Shown: positions 1 through 6,393, numbered from the stretch's first letter. The stretch: 6,843 nucleotides of DNA from Pseudomonadota bacterium (GCA_021826485.1 JAKAZX010000219.1:1-6843); one strand, 5' to 3'. A program made the numbers and translations. The notes: generated by a model from the letters alone, not told the origin.

Positions 1-1
1 G

Positions 2-511
2 ACGGAGGAGCGTGCCGCGTATCTGCGCGCCGCCGCCTCCCGCCGCCGCAACGGGGAGGAGGAGGCGGTGGAGCCGGCCGTCGCCGATGGGGAGGAGCCG
101 GTGGCGGAGGTCACGCTGTCGCCGGAACGCTTCGCCGAGATGGAAGCGGCAGAGGAATTGCTGCTGACCGTCACCGACGGCGGCTTCGGCAAGCGATGCT
201 CGGCCTACGAATACCGCGTGTCCGGCCGGGGCGGGCAGGGGATTGCCAACATCACGCTGACCCCGCGCACCGGCCGCGCGGTTGCCGCGACCTTCCCGGT
301 GCGGCCAGGCGACGACGTGATGCTGGTCACGGATGCCGGCCGCCTGATCCGCCTGCCCGCCGACCAGGTGCGGCTGACCGGCCGCACCGCGATGGGCGTC
401 ACCCTGTTCCGCCTGGACGCCGGGGAGCGGGTGACCAGCGTGTTCCCGATCGTCGAAACCCCCGGCGACGCCGCCGAGGACAACGGGGAGGAGCCGGCCT
501 CCGATGGCTGA
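2..511 (+). CDS. gyrA: DNA gyrase subunit A, C-terminal fragment (5' end outside window)
   Basis: This is the last 169 codons of GyrA, the breakage-reunion subunit of the A2B2 gyrase that introduces negative supercoils. What remains is the end of the DNA-wrapping C-terminal beta-pinwheel. The conserved run KRCSAYEYRVSGRGGQGI is followed by a blade with the GyrA-like pieces VMLVTDAGRLIRLP, GRTAMGVTLF and ERVTSVFPI. An acidic, disordered tail (GDAAEDNGEEPASDG) closes the protein. The Glu/Ala/Arg-rich stretch at the 5' edge (codons from position 2, including TEERAAYLRAAASRRR) is an insert or linker before the last blades. The catalytic tyrosine domain lies upstream of the window. The reading frame is open from the left edge, and the GTG at 68 is internal, not a start. 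The TGA stop at 509-511 overlaps the coaD start, suggesting translational coupling. Identification is confident from the GRGGQGI-type motif and the tail. Confidence 0.95.
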   Translation, partial: TEERAAYLRAAASRRRNGEEEAVEPAVADGEEPVAEVTLSPERFAEMEAAEELLLTVTDGGFGKRCSAYEYRVSGRGGQGIANITLTPRTGRAVAATFPVRPGDDVMLVTDAGRLIRLPADQVRLTGRTAMGVTLFRLDAGERVTSVFPIVETPGDAAEDNGEEPASDG

Positions 512-1031
512 CGAACCGGCGCGTCCCAGCTTCCGGGTCGGGCTGTACCCGGGGACGTTCGATCCGATCACCAACGGCCATGTCGATATCATCAGCCGCG
601 CGGCGCGGATGTTCAGCCGGCTTGTGGTGGGTGTTGCCGCCAACGCGGGCAAGGGGCCGCTGTTCCCGCTGCACGAGCGGGTCGAACTGGTGCAGGCGGA
701 GATGGCGCCGATCGCCGCGCGCACCGGAACCGAGATCGAGGTTCGATCGTTCGACAGCCTGCTGATCGCGTTCGCCCATCAGGTGGGCGCCAGCGTGATC
801 GTGCGCGGCCTGCGCGCCGTGTCGGATTTCGACTATGAGTTTCAGATGGCGGGGATGAACTACCGGCTCGACGCGAATGTCGAGACGGTGTTTCTGATGG
901 CCAGTGAGCGGCACCAGTTCATCTCCTCCCGCTTCGTCAAGGAGATTGCGCAGCTCGGCGGCGACATCACCAGTTTCGTGCCGTCGCTGACGCTTGCGCG
1001 AACGCTGGCGCGGGTCGCCGCGCCGGCGTGA
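504..1031 (+). CDS. coaD: Phosphopantetheine adenylyltransferase (PPAT)
   Basis: This cytosolic enzyme of coenzyme A synthesis transfers AMP from ATP to 4'-phosphopantetheine, giving dephospho-CoA and pyrophosphate. The 175-residue product is slightly longer than the usual 160-170, the extra being a short N-terminal extension. The nucleotidyltransferase motif GTFDPITNGH spans residues 17-26, with the T/HxGH element at 23-26. RGLRAVSDFDYEFQM (101-115) is the typical PPAT central motif. ISSRFVKEIAQLGGDITSFV (140-159) is the ISSx nucleotide-binding motif in its alphaproteobacterial ISSR form. Lys50 lies where the family's substrate-binding lysine is expected. The ATG at 504 sits inside the gyrA 3' end (8-nt overlap) with AGGAG at 489-493, ten bases upstream. 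The stop overlaps a GTG of the next frame as GTGA (1028-1031). All signature residues are present, so it should be active. Confidence 0.97.
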   Translation: MADEPARPSFRVGLYPGTFDPITNGHVDIISRAARMFSRLVVGVAANAGKGPLFPLHERVELVQAEMAPIAARTGTEIEVRSFDSLLIAFAHQVGASVIVRGLRAVSDFDYEFQMAGMNYRLDANVETVFLMASERHQFISSRFVKEIAQLGGDITSFVPSLTLARTLARVAAPA

Positions 1032-1046
1032 ACCGCGTCATTTCCC

Positions 1047-1050
1047 GGAG
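1047..1050 (+). promoter_or_regulatory. Shine-Dalgarno deciding the ATG at 1058 of the isomerase gene
   Basis: GGAG followed by seven bases and then ATG. This supports starting the cyclophilin at 1058 rather than at the GTG (1028) that overlaps the coaD stop. The GTG has no comparable site, and the ten extra residues it would add (MNRVISRRRK) look untranslated or optional. Confidence 0.55.
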
Positions 1051-1057
1051 AAGAAAG

Positions 1058-1624
1058 ATGCGTCGTCGCGCGTTGCTTGCCAGCCTGTCCGTCCTTCCCA
1101 CCCTCACCATGATCGGAGCCTCCATGAGCGACGCCGCCACCCTGGACCCCGAGAACACGCTGTACATGGACCTGAAGGATGGCCGCGTGGTGATCCAGCT
1201 CCTCCCGCAGATCGCGCCGCTGCATGTCGCGCGGGTGAAGGAGTTGGCACGCAAGGGCTTCTATGACGGCACGCCGTTCCATCGGGTGATCGAGGGGTTC
1301 ATGGCGCAGGGCGGCGACCCCACCGGCACCGGCACCGGCGGCAGCGACCTGCCGCCGCTGAAGGCGGAGTTCACCAACCAGCGCAAGTTCCTGCGCGGCA
1401 CCGTGGGCGCGGCGCGGACCAACGATCCGAACAGCGCCAACAGCCAGTTCTTCATCATGTTCGCCCCGGCGCCCAGCCTCGACGGCCAGTACACGATCTG
1501 GGGCCAGGTGGTGTCCGGCATGCAGTACGTGGACGCGATCAAGCGCGGCACCGGCGGGAACGGCATGGTGCAGAACCCCGACCGGATCATCCATCTGCGG
1601 GTGGCCGCCGACGTGAAGCAGTAA
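1058..1624 (+). CDS. Cyclophilin-type peptidyl-prolyl cis-trans isomerase, probably exported
   Basis: The product catalyses cis-trans isomerisation of X-Pro bonds in folding proteins. From the ATG at 1058 it has 188 residues. Residues 1-26 look like a Sec signal peptide: MRRR, then a moderately hydrophobic stretch ALLASLSVLPTLTMIG, then SDA-A as a possible cleavage site. The cyclophilin domain follows. FHRVI (74-78) carries the catalytic arginine (Arg76). FMAQGGDPTGTGTGG (81-95), NSQFFIMFAPAPSLDG (128-143) and YTIWGQVV (145-152) are all characteristic of short bacterial cyclophilins. An in-frame GTG lies at 1028. A second in-frame ATG at 1124 has its own GGAG (1115-1118) and would give a signal-less 166-residue form starting MSDAATLDPENTLY, which resembles ordinary cytosolic homologues. 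Localisation therefore depends on start choice. The gene sits directly behind coaD, probably co-transcribed. The catalytic domain looks complete. Confidence 0.92.
   Translation: MRRRALLASLSVLPTLTMIGASMSDAATLDPENTLYMDLKDGRVVIQLLPQIAPLHVARVKELARKGFYDGTPFHRVIEGFMAQGGDPTGTGTGGSDLPPLKAEFTNQRKFLRGTVGAARTNDPNSANSQFFIMFAPAPSLDGQYTIWGQVVSGMQYVDAIKRGTGGNGMVQNPDRIIHLRVAADVKQ
1115..1118 (+). promoter_or_regulatory. Second Shine-Dalgarno candidate, for an internal ATG at 1124
   Basis: GGAG lies five bases upstream of the in-frame ATG at 1124. Initiation here would remove the signal-peptide-like segment and yield a cytosolic isomerase. It could equally be coincidental inside the signal-peptide codons. Confidence 0.35.
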
Positions 1625-1640
1625 TAGCCGCCCTTGACCT

Positions 1641-1671
1641 CCCGCGCCCCTTGGCGTTGAAGGCGCGCGGG
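1641..1671. other. GC-rich imperfect hairpin between the isomerase gene and tRNA-Lys
   Basis: CCCGCGC (1641-1647) pairs with GCGCGGG (1665-1671). After one C/C mismatch, CCTT (1649-1652) pairs with AAGG (1660-1663), leaving a 7-base loop. The stem includes the first base of the tRNA. No T-tract follows on either strand, so a classical intrinsic terminator is unlikely. It could weaken read-through from the isomerase gene or influence 5' processing of the tRNA. A TTGACC lies at 1634-1639 and could be a weak -35 for the tRNA, but no convincing -10 follows. Confidence 0.4.
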
Positions 1672-1746
1672 AGCCCGTAGCTCAGCCGGTAGAGCACGAG
1701 ACTTTTAATCTTGGGGCCGAGGGTTCGAGTCCCTCCGGGCTCACCA
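1671..1746 (+). tRNA. tRNA-Lys, anticodon UUU, CCA encoded
   Basis: The cloverleaf folds completely. The acceptor stem GAGCCCG (1671-1677) pairs with CGGGCTC (1736-1742), the discriminator is A1743, and CCA is encoded at 1744-1746. The D stem is GCTC/GAGC (1680-1683 with 1692-1695). The anticodon stem is CGAGA/TCTTG (1697-1701 with 1709-1713, one G-U pair), with loop CTTTTAA and anticodon TTT at 1704-1706. The variable loop has five bases. The T stem is GAGGG/CCCTC with loop TTCGAGT. It reads lysine AAA/AAG codons. It follows the isomerase gene by 46 nt, and its 3' end is only 3 nt from the stop codon of the opposing livF, so any transcription terminator must lie inside livF. Confidence 0.97.
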
Positions 1747-1749
1747 CGT

Positions 1750-2481
1750 TCACGGCATGAGCGGCTCGCCGCGCTCGCCCAGGCCGAGGTAGATTTCCTG
1801 TACCCGCTTGTCGCGTTTCAGTTCGGCCGCGGTGCCGGCCAACTGGATCGCCCCGCGCTCCATGATCGCCACCTGGTCGGCGATGTCGAGCGCCACTTCG
1901 ATCTGCTGCTCGACGATGACGACGGCGGTGCCCTGCGCCGCCCAGCGCCTGAGGAAGGCGAGGATCGGCGGGATCAGCGCCTGGGCGAGGCCGAGCGACG
2001 GCTCGTCGCACAGCAGCACTTTCGGCTGCGCGACGAAGGCCTGGGCGAGCGCCAGCATCTGCTGCTGGCCGCCGCTGAGGTCGCGCGCCTGCGCGTGCAG
2101 CTTGTCGCGCAATATGGGGAACACCTCGAATACCGGCGCGACGATGGTGCCGAAGTCGAACTGCCGTCCGCGGAAGGCAACCCCCAGGCGCAGATTGTCC
2201 CGCACGGTCAGACGTGGGAACACCCGGTGCCCGTCCAGCACCAGCCGCAGGCCCGCGCGCGTGACCTCCTCCGGCGCGGTGCCGGTGATGTCGCGCCCGT
2301 CCAGCTCCACGCGGCCGGCGGTGGGACGGATGAAGCCGGCGATCGTGCGCAGCAGGGTGGACTTGCCGGCGCCGTTCGGCCCCAGGATCAGCAGGATTTC
2401 GCCGGGCCGTGCCGCGAGGTCGATGCCGCGCAGCACCGGCACGCGGCCATAGCCGGCATGAAGGTCAGCGACCCGCAGCAT
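1750..2481 (-). CDS. livF: LIV-type ABC transporter ATP-binding protein LivF
   Basis: This 243-residue cytoplasmic ATPase would power a LIV-type importer together with the LivG domain encoded upstream. Walker A GPNGAGKST is at residues 34-42, the signature LSGGQQQ at 135-141, and Walker B VLLCDEPS at 155-162 with catalytic Glu160. The H-switch position reads VEQQ (190-193), Gln instead of His, which as remembered is usual for LivF. The Q-loop region reads LVLDGHRVFPRLTVRDNL (80-97), where many LivF proteins have VPEGRRVFP; this is a mild variant. The start at 2481 (MLRVADLHAGYG) was chosen because it begins where LivF proteins begin. The frame is open 23 codons further (to 2550), but that extension is Arg/Pro-rich and lies in the livM-livG coding region. 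The gene overlaps the end of livM-livG by 17 nt, implying coupling, and is the last gene of the operon. Confidence 0.93.
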   Translation of the reverse strand: MLRVADLHAGYGRVPVLRGIDLAARPGEILLILGPNGAGKSTLLRTIAGFIRPTAGRVELDGRDITGTAPEEVTRAGLRLVLDGHRVFPRLTVRDNLRLGVAFRGRQFDFGTIVAPVFEVFPILRDKLHAQARDLSGGQQQMLALAQAFVAQPKVLLCDEPSLGLAQALIPPILAFLRRWAAQGTAVVIVEQQIEVALDIADQVAIMERGAIQLAGTAAELKRDKRVQEIYLGLGERGEPLMP

Positions 2482-4201
2482 CGGCCGCCCCGGTGAACAA
2501 TGCGCGCACCCGCGGATTGTCGGCGATCTCGGCCGGCGCGCCCTCGGCAACGATCTGTCCGGCGTCGAGCACGCTGATCCGGTCGGCGACGCGCCAGACC
2601 AGATGCAGGTCGTGCTCGACCAGCAGGATGGTCTTGCCCAGCCGGTCGCGCAGGAAGCGGATCAGGGTCGCGAAATCGCGCCGCTCCTCCGCCGACAGGC
2701 CGGCGGCGGGTTCGTCCAGCAGCAGGATGTCGGCATCGGTCGCGACCATCCGCAGCGTCTCCAGCACGCGCCGCTGGGCGTGCGCCAGCAGATCGGGCCG
2801 ATTCCCCGTCCAGGCCGGGCGGAACCGTTGCAGCGCGTGCAGCAGCCAGTGGTTGCGCGTGCCGCGCAGGTCGGCGCCGATCTCCAGGTTCTGCCAGATC
2901 GACATGTCCTCGAACACGCGGGGCGTCTGGAACGTGCGGCCGAGGCCGAGCGCGGCGAGGCGGTGGGCCGGCAGACGGGAACTGACCGCGCCATGCAGCC
3001 GCACCTCGCCGCCGTCCAGCCGGATCAGGCCGGAGATGACATTCAGCAGCGTCGTCTTGCCCGACCCGTTGGGACCAACGAGCCCATGCACGCGGCCGGC
3101 CGCGACCGTGAGATCGACATCGCTCAGCGCCAGCAGCCGATCGAACCGCTTGCGCGCGCCCTGCACGGTGATGGCCGCGGCGGCGGTGGGCGCGGCCGTG
3201 TTCCGCGCTTGCGCATTTTCGTCCTGCAACACCGCGGCGAGGTCGATGGGCGCGATCTGCGCGCGCATCTGCCGCCGCCGCAGCGCCTTGACCACGCTGC
3301 CGACCACGCCGTCCGGAAACGCCAGCATGATCAGCAGCGCCACCATGCCATAGGCGAGCAGACGGTAGACGGAAAGCTGCGCCAGGATCGCGTTCGGCAC
3401 AAGATAGAGGATCCAGACGCCGATCACCGGCCCGGCGAGTTCGCCGGACCCGCCGACGATCACCGAAAAGAAGAAGAAGATCGACAGGTCCACGCGGAAT
3501 GCATAGGGGCTGACGAAGCCGAGCACCGGCACATACAGCGCCCCGGCGATGCCGGTGCCGAGCGCGGCGAGCGTGAACGCGAGGAAGCGCAGGCGGCCAG
3601 GGGCGATGCCGAGCGTCATCGCGGCCTCCGGACTGACGGATGCGACGCGCATGCGCCGCCCGGTGCCGGTGCCGCGCAGCGCCGCATGGCCGAGCAGCGC
3701 CGCGATCGTGGTCGCCATCACCAGCAGGGATGTCCAGCTCAGCCCGGCGCGACCCGCCTGCGTCAGCCCCGGCAGGCTGACCGTGATGCCGTTGATGCCG
3801 TTGGTCAGGCTGTCGAACGCGACCAGCAACTGCGGAAACACCACGGCGGCGCTGAGCGTGACGAAGCCCAGATAGTAGCCCTGCACACGCAGCGCGGGCA
3901 GCGCGAACAGTAGCCCGAGCACCAGCGCCGCGGCGATGCCGGCAACGAAGCCGGCACCGTAGCCATAGCCCCACAGGCCGGTGACGATGCCGGTGGTGGT
4001 CGCCGCAAGGCCGAACAGCGCGCCCTGGCCGAACGATACCTGCCCGGCATCGGCGAGCAGCATGTTCTGCATCACCGCGACGGTTACGAAAAGGTTCACC
4101 ACCAGGAAGTTGTGCGCCCAGTACGCGCTGCCCAGCAGCGCCGGCAGGACGATGCTGATGGCCACGCCGAGGATGCCGAGCACGAGCTGCCAGCGCGCCA
4201 T
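2465..4201 (-). CDS. livM: Fused LivM permease-LivG ATPase of a LIV-type ABC transporter; ATPase signature motif not found
   Basis: One 578-residue polypeptide joins two subunits that are separate in E. coli. Residues 1-310 are the LivM-type inner-membrane permease, with many hydrophobic helices, MLLADAGQVSFGQGALFG (47-64), RVQGYYLGFVTL (105-116) and a GGSGELAGPVIG loop (250-261). An Ala-rich linker (about 310-343) leads to a LivG ATPase: Walker A GPNGSGKTT (376-384), Q-loop Gln425 in GRTFQTPRVF, Walker B ILLLDEPAAGLS (492-503; Asp496, Glu497), and H-loop His530 in VEHD. The expected LSYGQ signature before Walker B is not found. The sequence there is LLAHAQRRVLETLRMVATDA (471-490), and the Q-loop to Walker B distance (71 residues) looks about 20 short against remembered E. 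coli LivG. The ATG at 4201 lies 5 nt after the livH stop, with GAGG just upstream. A frame open to 4900 is shadow inside livH. Fusions of this kind are known in alphaproteobacteria. Confidence 0.9.
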   Translation of the reverse strand: MARWQLVLGILGVAISIVLPALLGSAYWAHNFLVVNLFVTVAVMQNMLLADAGQVSFGQGALFGLAATTTGIVTGLWGYGYGAGFVAGIAAALVLGLLFALPALRVQGYYLGFVTLSAAVVFPQLLVAFDSLTNGINGITVSLPGLTQAGRAGLSWTSLLVMATTIAALLGHAALRGTGTGRRMRVASVSPEAAMTLGIAPGRLRFLAFTLAALGTGIAGALYVPVLGFVSPYAFRVDLSIFFFFSVIVGGSGELAGPVIGVWILYLVPNAILAQLSVYRLLAYGMVALLIMLAFPDGVVGSVVKALRRRQMRAQIAPIDLAAVLQDENAQARNTAAPTAAAAITVQGARKRFDRLLALSDVDLTVAAGRVHGLVGPNGSGKTTLLNVISGLIRLDGGEVRLHGAVSSRLPAHRLAALGLGRTFQTPRVFEDMSIWQNLEIGADLRGTRNHWLLHALQRFRPAWTGNRPDLLAHAQRRVLETLRMVATDADILLLDEPAAGLSAEERRDFATLIRFLRDRLGKTILLVEHDLHLVWRVADRISVLDAGQIVAEGAPAEIADNPRVRALFTGAADAAGR

Positions 4202-4206
4202 GCGCC

Positions 4207-5085
4207 TCAGACCCGCCGCGCCGCGGGGCGGCCGAACAGACCCTCCGGCCGTCCCATCAGCACGGCCACCAGCAGCGCCAGCGACACTGCGTCCTGGAAC
4301 TCGCCGCCATAGGTGTAGGCAGCATACATCGAAATCATGCCGACCAGCAGCCCGCCGACCAGCGCGCCGAGATCGCTGCCGAGGCCGCCGATCACCGCGG
4401 CGACGAAGCCGTGCAGGACGTACGACACGCCGGAGTCGTTGGCGATGGCGATCACCGGGGCGGCGACGAACCCGGCCGAACCGACGATCAGGCCGCTGAT
4501 CGCGAAGGCGAGAATCTGCAGCCGGTGCACGCGGATTCCCGCGGCCCGGGCGGCGTCGAGGTCCTGCGCGATCGCGCTGATGGCAAGCCCGGTCAGCGCG
4601 CGGGTATGGAACCAGCGCAGCAGGCCGAACCAGACAAGCGCGAGCAGGAGCGACAGCGCATACGGCGCGGGCACGCGGGTGCCGAGAAACCAGAATGACG
4701 GGAACGGGCTGCGCACCGTCTGCTGCGCGGTGCCCTGGAAGATCAGCAGCACCGCACCGATGATGACGGATGCCGCAAGCGTCGTGATCAGCCAGGAATG
4801 CTGCTCCACCGAAGACCGCAGCGGCAGCAGCGTCAGATATCCCTGCACTGCGAGCAGCGCCGCCATTAGCAGCGCCGATGCCGGCAGGAACACGAACCAA
4901 GGCCCGATGCCGGGCGATGACGGCAGCACCAGGAAGGCAAACAGGCCGCCCAGCACCAGCATGTTTCCCTGGGCGAAATTGAGGATGCCGCTGGAATTGA
5001 AGACGACATTGAAGCTCATGCCGATCAGCGCGAACACCGCCCCGATGCCGGCGCCGTGGACCAGAACGATCAGCGCATCCTGCAT
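4207..5085 (-). CDS. livH: LIV-type ABC transporter permease LivH
   Basis: This 292-residue integral inner-membrane protein should pair with the LivM half to form the translocation pore. It is strongly hydrophobic with about eight probable helices. Family-typical pieces are GIGAVFALIGMSFNVVFNSS (13-32) and GILNFAQGNMLVLGG (33-47) near the N-terminus. The cytoplasmic coupling-loop segment ALTGLAISAIAQDLDAARAA (163-182) should contact the ATPases. A conserved GGLGSDLGALVGGLLVG (233-249) and the C-terminal LMGRPEGLFGRP (276-287) also fit LivH. The length matches the family. The start at 5085 gives the usual N-terminus with a membrane helix almost immediately, though only a weak ribosome-binding site is visible (a GGCCGGCCGGCG run just upstream). 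It lies 73 nt after livJ, the largest gap in the operon, and 5 nt before livM-livG. Confidence 0.93.
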   Translation of the reverse strand: MQDALIVLVHGAGIGAVFALIGMSFNVVFNSSGILNFAQGNMLVLGGLFAFLVLPSSPGIGPWFVFLPASALLMAALLAVQGYLTLLPLRSSVEQHSWLITTLAASVIIGAVLLIFQGTAQQTVRSPFPSFWFLGTRVPAPYALSLLLALVWFGLLRWFHTRALTGLAISAIAQDLDAARAAGIRVHRLQILAFAISGLIVGSAGFVAAPVIAIANDSGVSYVLHGFVAAVIGGLGSDLGALVGGLLVGMISMYAAYTYGGEFQDAVSLALLVAVLMGRPEGLFGRPAARRV

Positions 5086-5158
5086 CGCCGGCCGGCCTGC
5101 TCAGCCGTCACGCAGCGATGGATCGGGCATGGTCGCCACTCGCCTCGTTGGCTTCCGA

Positions 5159-6388
5159 TCACGAACCGCCGCAGCCGTAGCGCTGCTGCAAGCCGCCTTC
5201 GACCACGCGGTCGGGATAGACCGAGGCCAGCGCGCCCGGCCCGACCAGGAAATGCGACTGGGCGCTGGCGGCGAAATCCTCGATGATTCCCTTGTAGTCG
5301 CCGGCATGCGCCTCCAGCCACGCGGCAATCACCGGCCCGTCGGTCTTGCCGCCACTGGCCTCGATCGCCTGCTTCATCAGCCCGACCCCGTCATAGAAGG
5401 TCGCGGCGAAGGGCAGCGAAAGCCGGGCGGCATCGGACGGCCGGAACGCCTTCGCCTTGGCGACGAAATCCAGAAACGGCTTGGGCAGCGCCTTGGCGTC
5501 GCAATAGGTGAAGGCCTTGTAGTTGATCCCGGTCACGTCATGCGCATGAAACGCGTCGACGCCGGCCACCTTCAGCGCCGCGCCGGCGAAGGTCGCGACC
5601 GTGTAGTTGCCCGTCACCTTGACGTTCCAGCCGAGGTCGTCGAGCGACTTGAGCACGTTGCCCGCGTCCTCGCCGCTGCTGGCGAACAGGAACAGCGTGT
5701 CCGGGTTGCCGCGCTTCAGCGTCAGCAGTTGCGGCGTCATGTCGGTGGCACGGTACTGGTATTGCTGCACGCCGGTCAGCTTCATGCCGCGGGTCGCCAT
5801 CTCCTTCTTCATCGATTCGACGAAGGATTGCGACTGCGCGCCGCTGTCGGAGATGATCGCGCCGGATTGCGCGTGCAGCACCTGCACGGCCTGCGCGATC
5901 ACGGCACTTGCCTGGGACTGCGCGTTGATCAGCAGGCTGAAGTAGTACGGCGCGATCTTCGGCACGATCAGCTCCGAGCCGGTGGCGCCCATTTGCGGCA
6001 CCTTGGCGGCATTCACCACCGGCAGTGCCGCCATGATCACCTGGCTGATCACCGGGCCGAACAGGATGTCCACCTTCTCCTGGCTGACCAGGCGCGTCAT
6101 CTCGCCCACGCCGACGGTCGGGTCGGTCTGCGTGTCGGCGGTGACCACCTGGACCTTGCGTCCCGCAATGCCGCCCGCCGCATTGATTTCCTGCACGGCG
6201 AGATCGACGCCGAGCCGTGCCGCTTCGGCGGCACTGGCGCCGCCGCCGGTCAGATCGAGGAACTCGCCGAGTTTCAGCGGCGGCCCGTCGGCCAGCGCCG
6301 GTTGCGCGCCGGCGCCGAGGGCCGCGCACAGAATGAAGCCAATCAGGGTGCGCACGCCAAGCGTGCGCCGGCGAAGCTGCATCGGCAT
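5159..6388 (-). CDS. livJ: Periplasmic substrate-binding protein of the LIV-type transporter
   Basis: The 409-residue product is a type-1 periplasmic-binding-protein-fold receptor (LivJ/Peripla_BP_6 type) that captures substrate for LivH/LivMG/LivF. The N-terminus MPMQLRRR, a hydrophobic core and PALA-DG give a Sec signal peptide cleaved after about residue 33; there is no lipobox. The mature protein begins LKLGEFLDLTGGGASAAEAA, then LAVQEINAAGGIAGRKVQVV (63-82), VDILFGPVISQVIMAALPVV (106-125) and a central PYYFSLLINAQSQASAV, all family-typical. The mature part contains only two cysteines, Cys296 and Cys406, which might form a disulfide. The start at 6388 is set by AGGGGGA at 6394-6400, five bases upstream; a second ATG two codons later is less well spaced. 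Extension to 6781 would read through the control region and the opposing gene. The substrate cannot be read from sequence: branched-chain amino acids, amides, urea, hydantoins and aromatic acids are all possible in this family. Confidence 0.92.
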   Translation of the reverse strand: MPMQLRRRTLGVRTLIGFILCAALGAGAQPALADGPPLKLGEFLDLTGGGASAAEAARLGVDLAVQEINAAGGIAGRKVQVVTADTQTDPTVGVGEMTRLVSQEKVDILFGPVISQVIMAALPVVNAAKVPQMGATGSELIVPKIAPYYFSLLINAQSQASAVIAQAVQVLHAQSGAIISDSGAQSQSFVESMKKEMATRGMKLTGVQQYQYRATDMTPQLLTLKRGNPDTLFLFASSGEDAGNVLKSLDDLGWNVKVTGNYTVATFAGAALKVAGVDAFHAHDVTGINYKAFTYCDAKALPKPFLDFVAKAKAFRPSDAARLSLPFAATFYDGVGLMKQAIEASGGKTDGPVIAAWLEAHAGDYKGIIEDFAASAQSHFLVGPGALASVYPDRVVEGGLQQRYGCGGS

Positions 6389-6393
6389 CGGAG

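Noticed and set aside
49..493. Short repeated CAACGGGGAGGAG near 49 and 481 in gyrA
   Set aside because: Both copies fall in Glu/Gly-rich linker or tail codons; the similarity follows from codon bias, and the second copy serves as the coaD ribosome site.
1625..1670. Intrinsic terminator after the isomerase gene
   Set aside because: A stem exists but no T-run follows on either strand, so it is listed only as a hairpin.
2603..3913. A 436-codon open frame on the plus strand, antisense to livM-livG
   Set aside because: Low-complexity Arg/Gln/Asp/Ala composition and no recognisable domain; the opposite strand encodes clear permease and ATPase sequence.
2388..3974. A 528-codon minus-strand frame overlapping livM-livG
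   Set aside because: Extremely Arg/Ala-rich out-of-frame translation of livM-livG; only its last residues happen to resemble the livF start.
4202..4900. N-terminal extension of livM-livG to an ATG at 4900
   Set aside because: The extra 233 codons lie wholly inside livH in another frame and look like shadow sequence; the ATG at 4201 starts a normal LivM.
5101..5130. A 9-codon minus-strand ORF (MPDPSLRDG) between livJ and livH
   Set aside because: It has no well-spaced ribosome site, no attenuator-like codon bias and no terminator/antiterminator pairing; likely chance.
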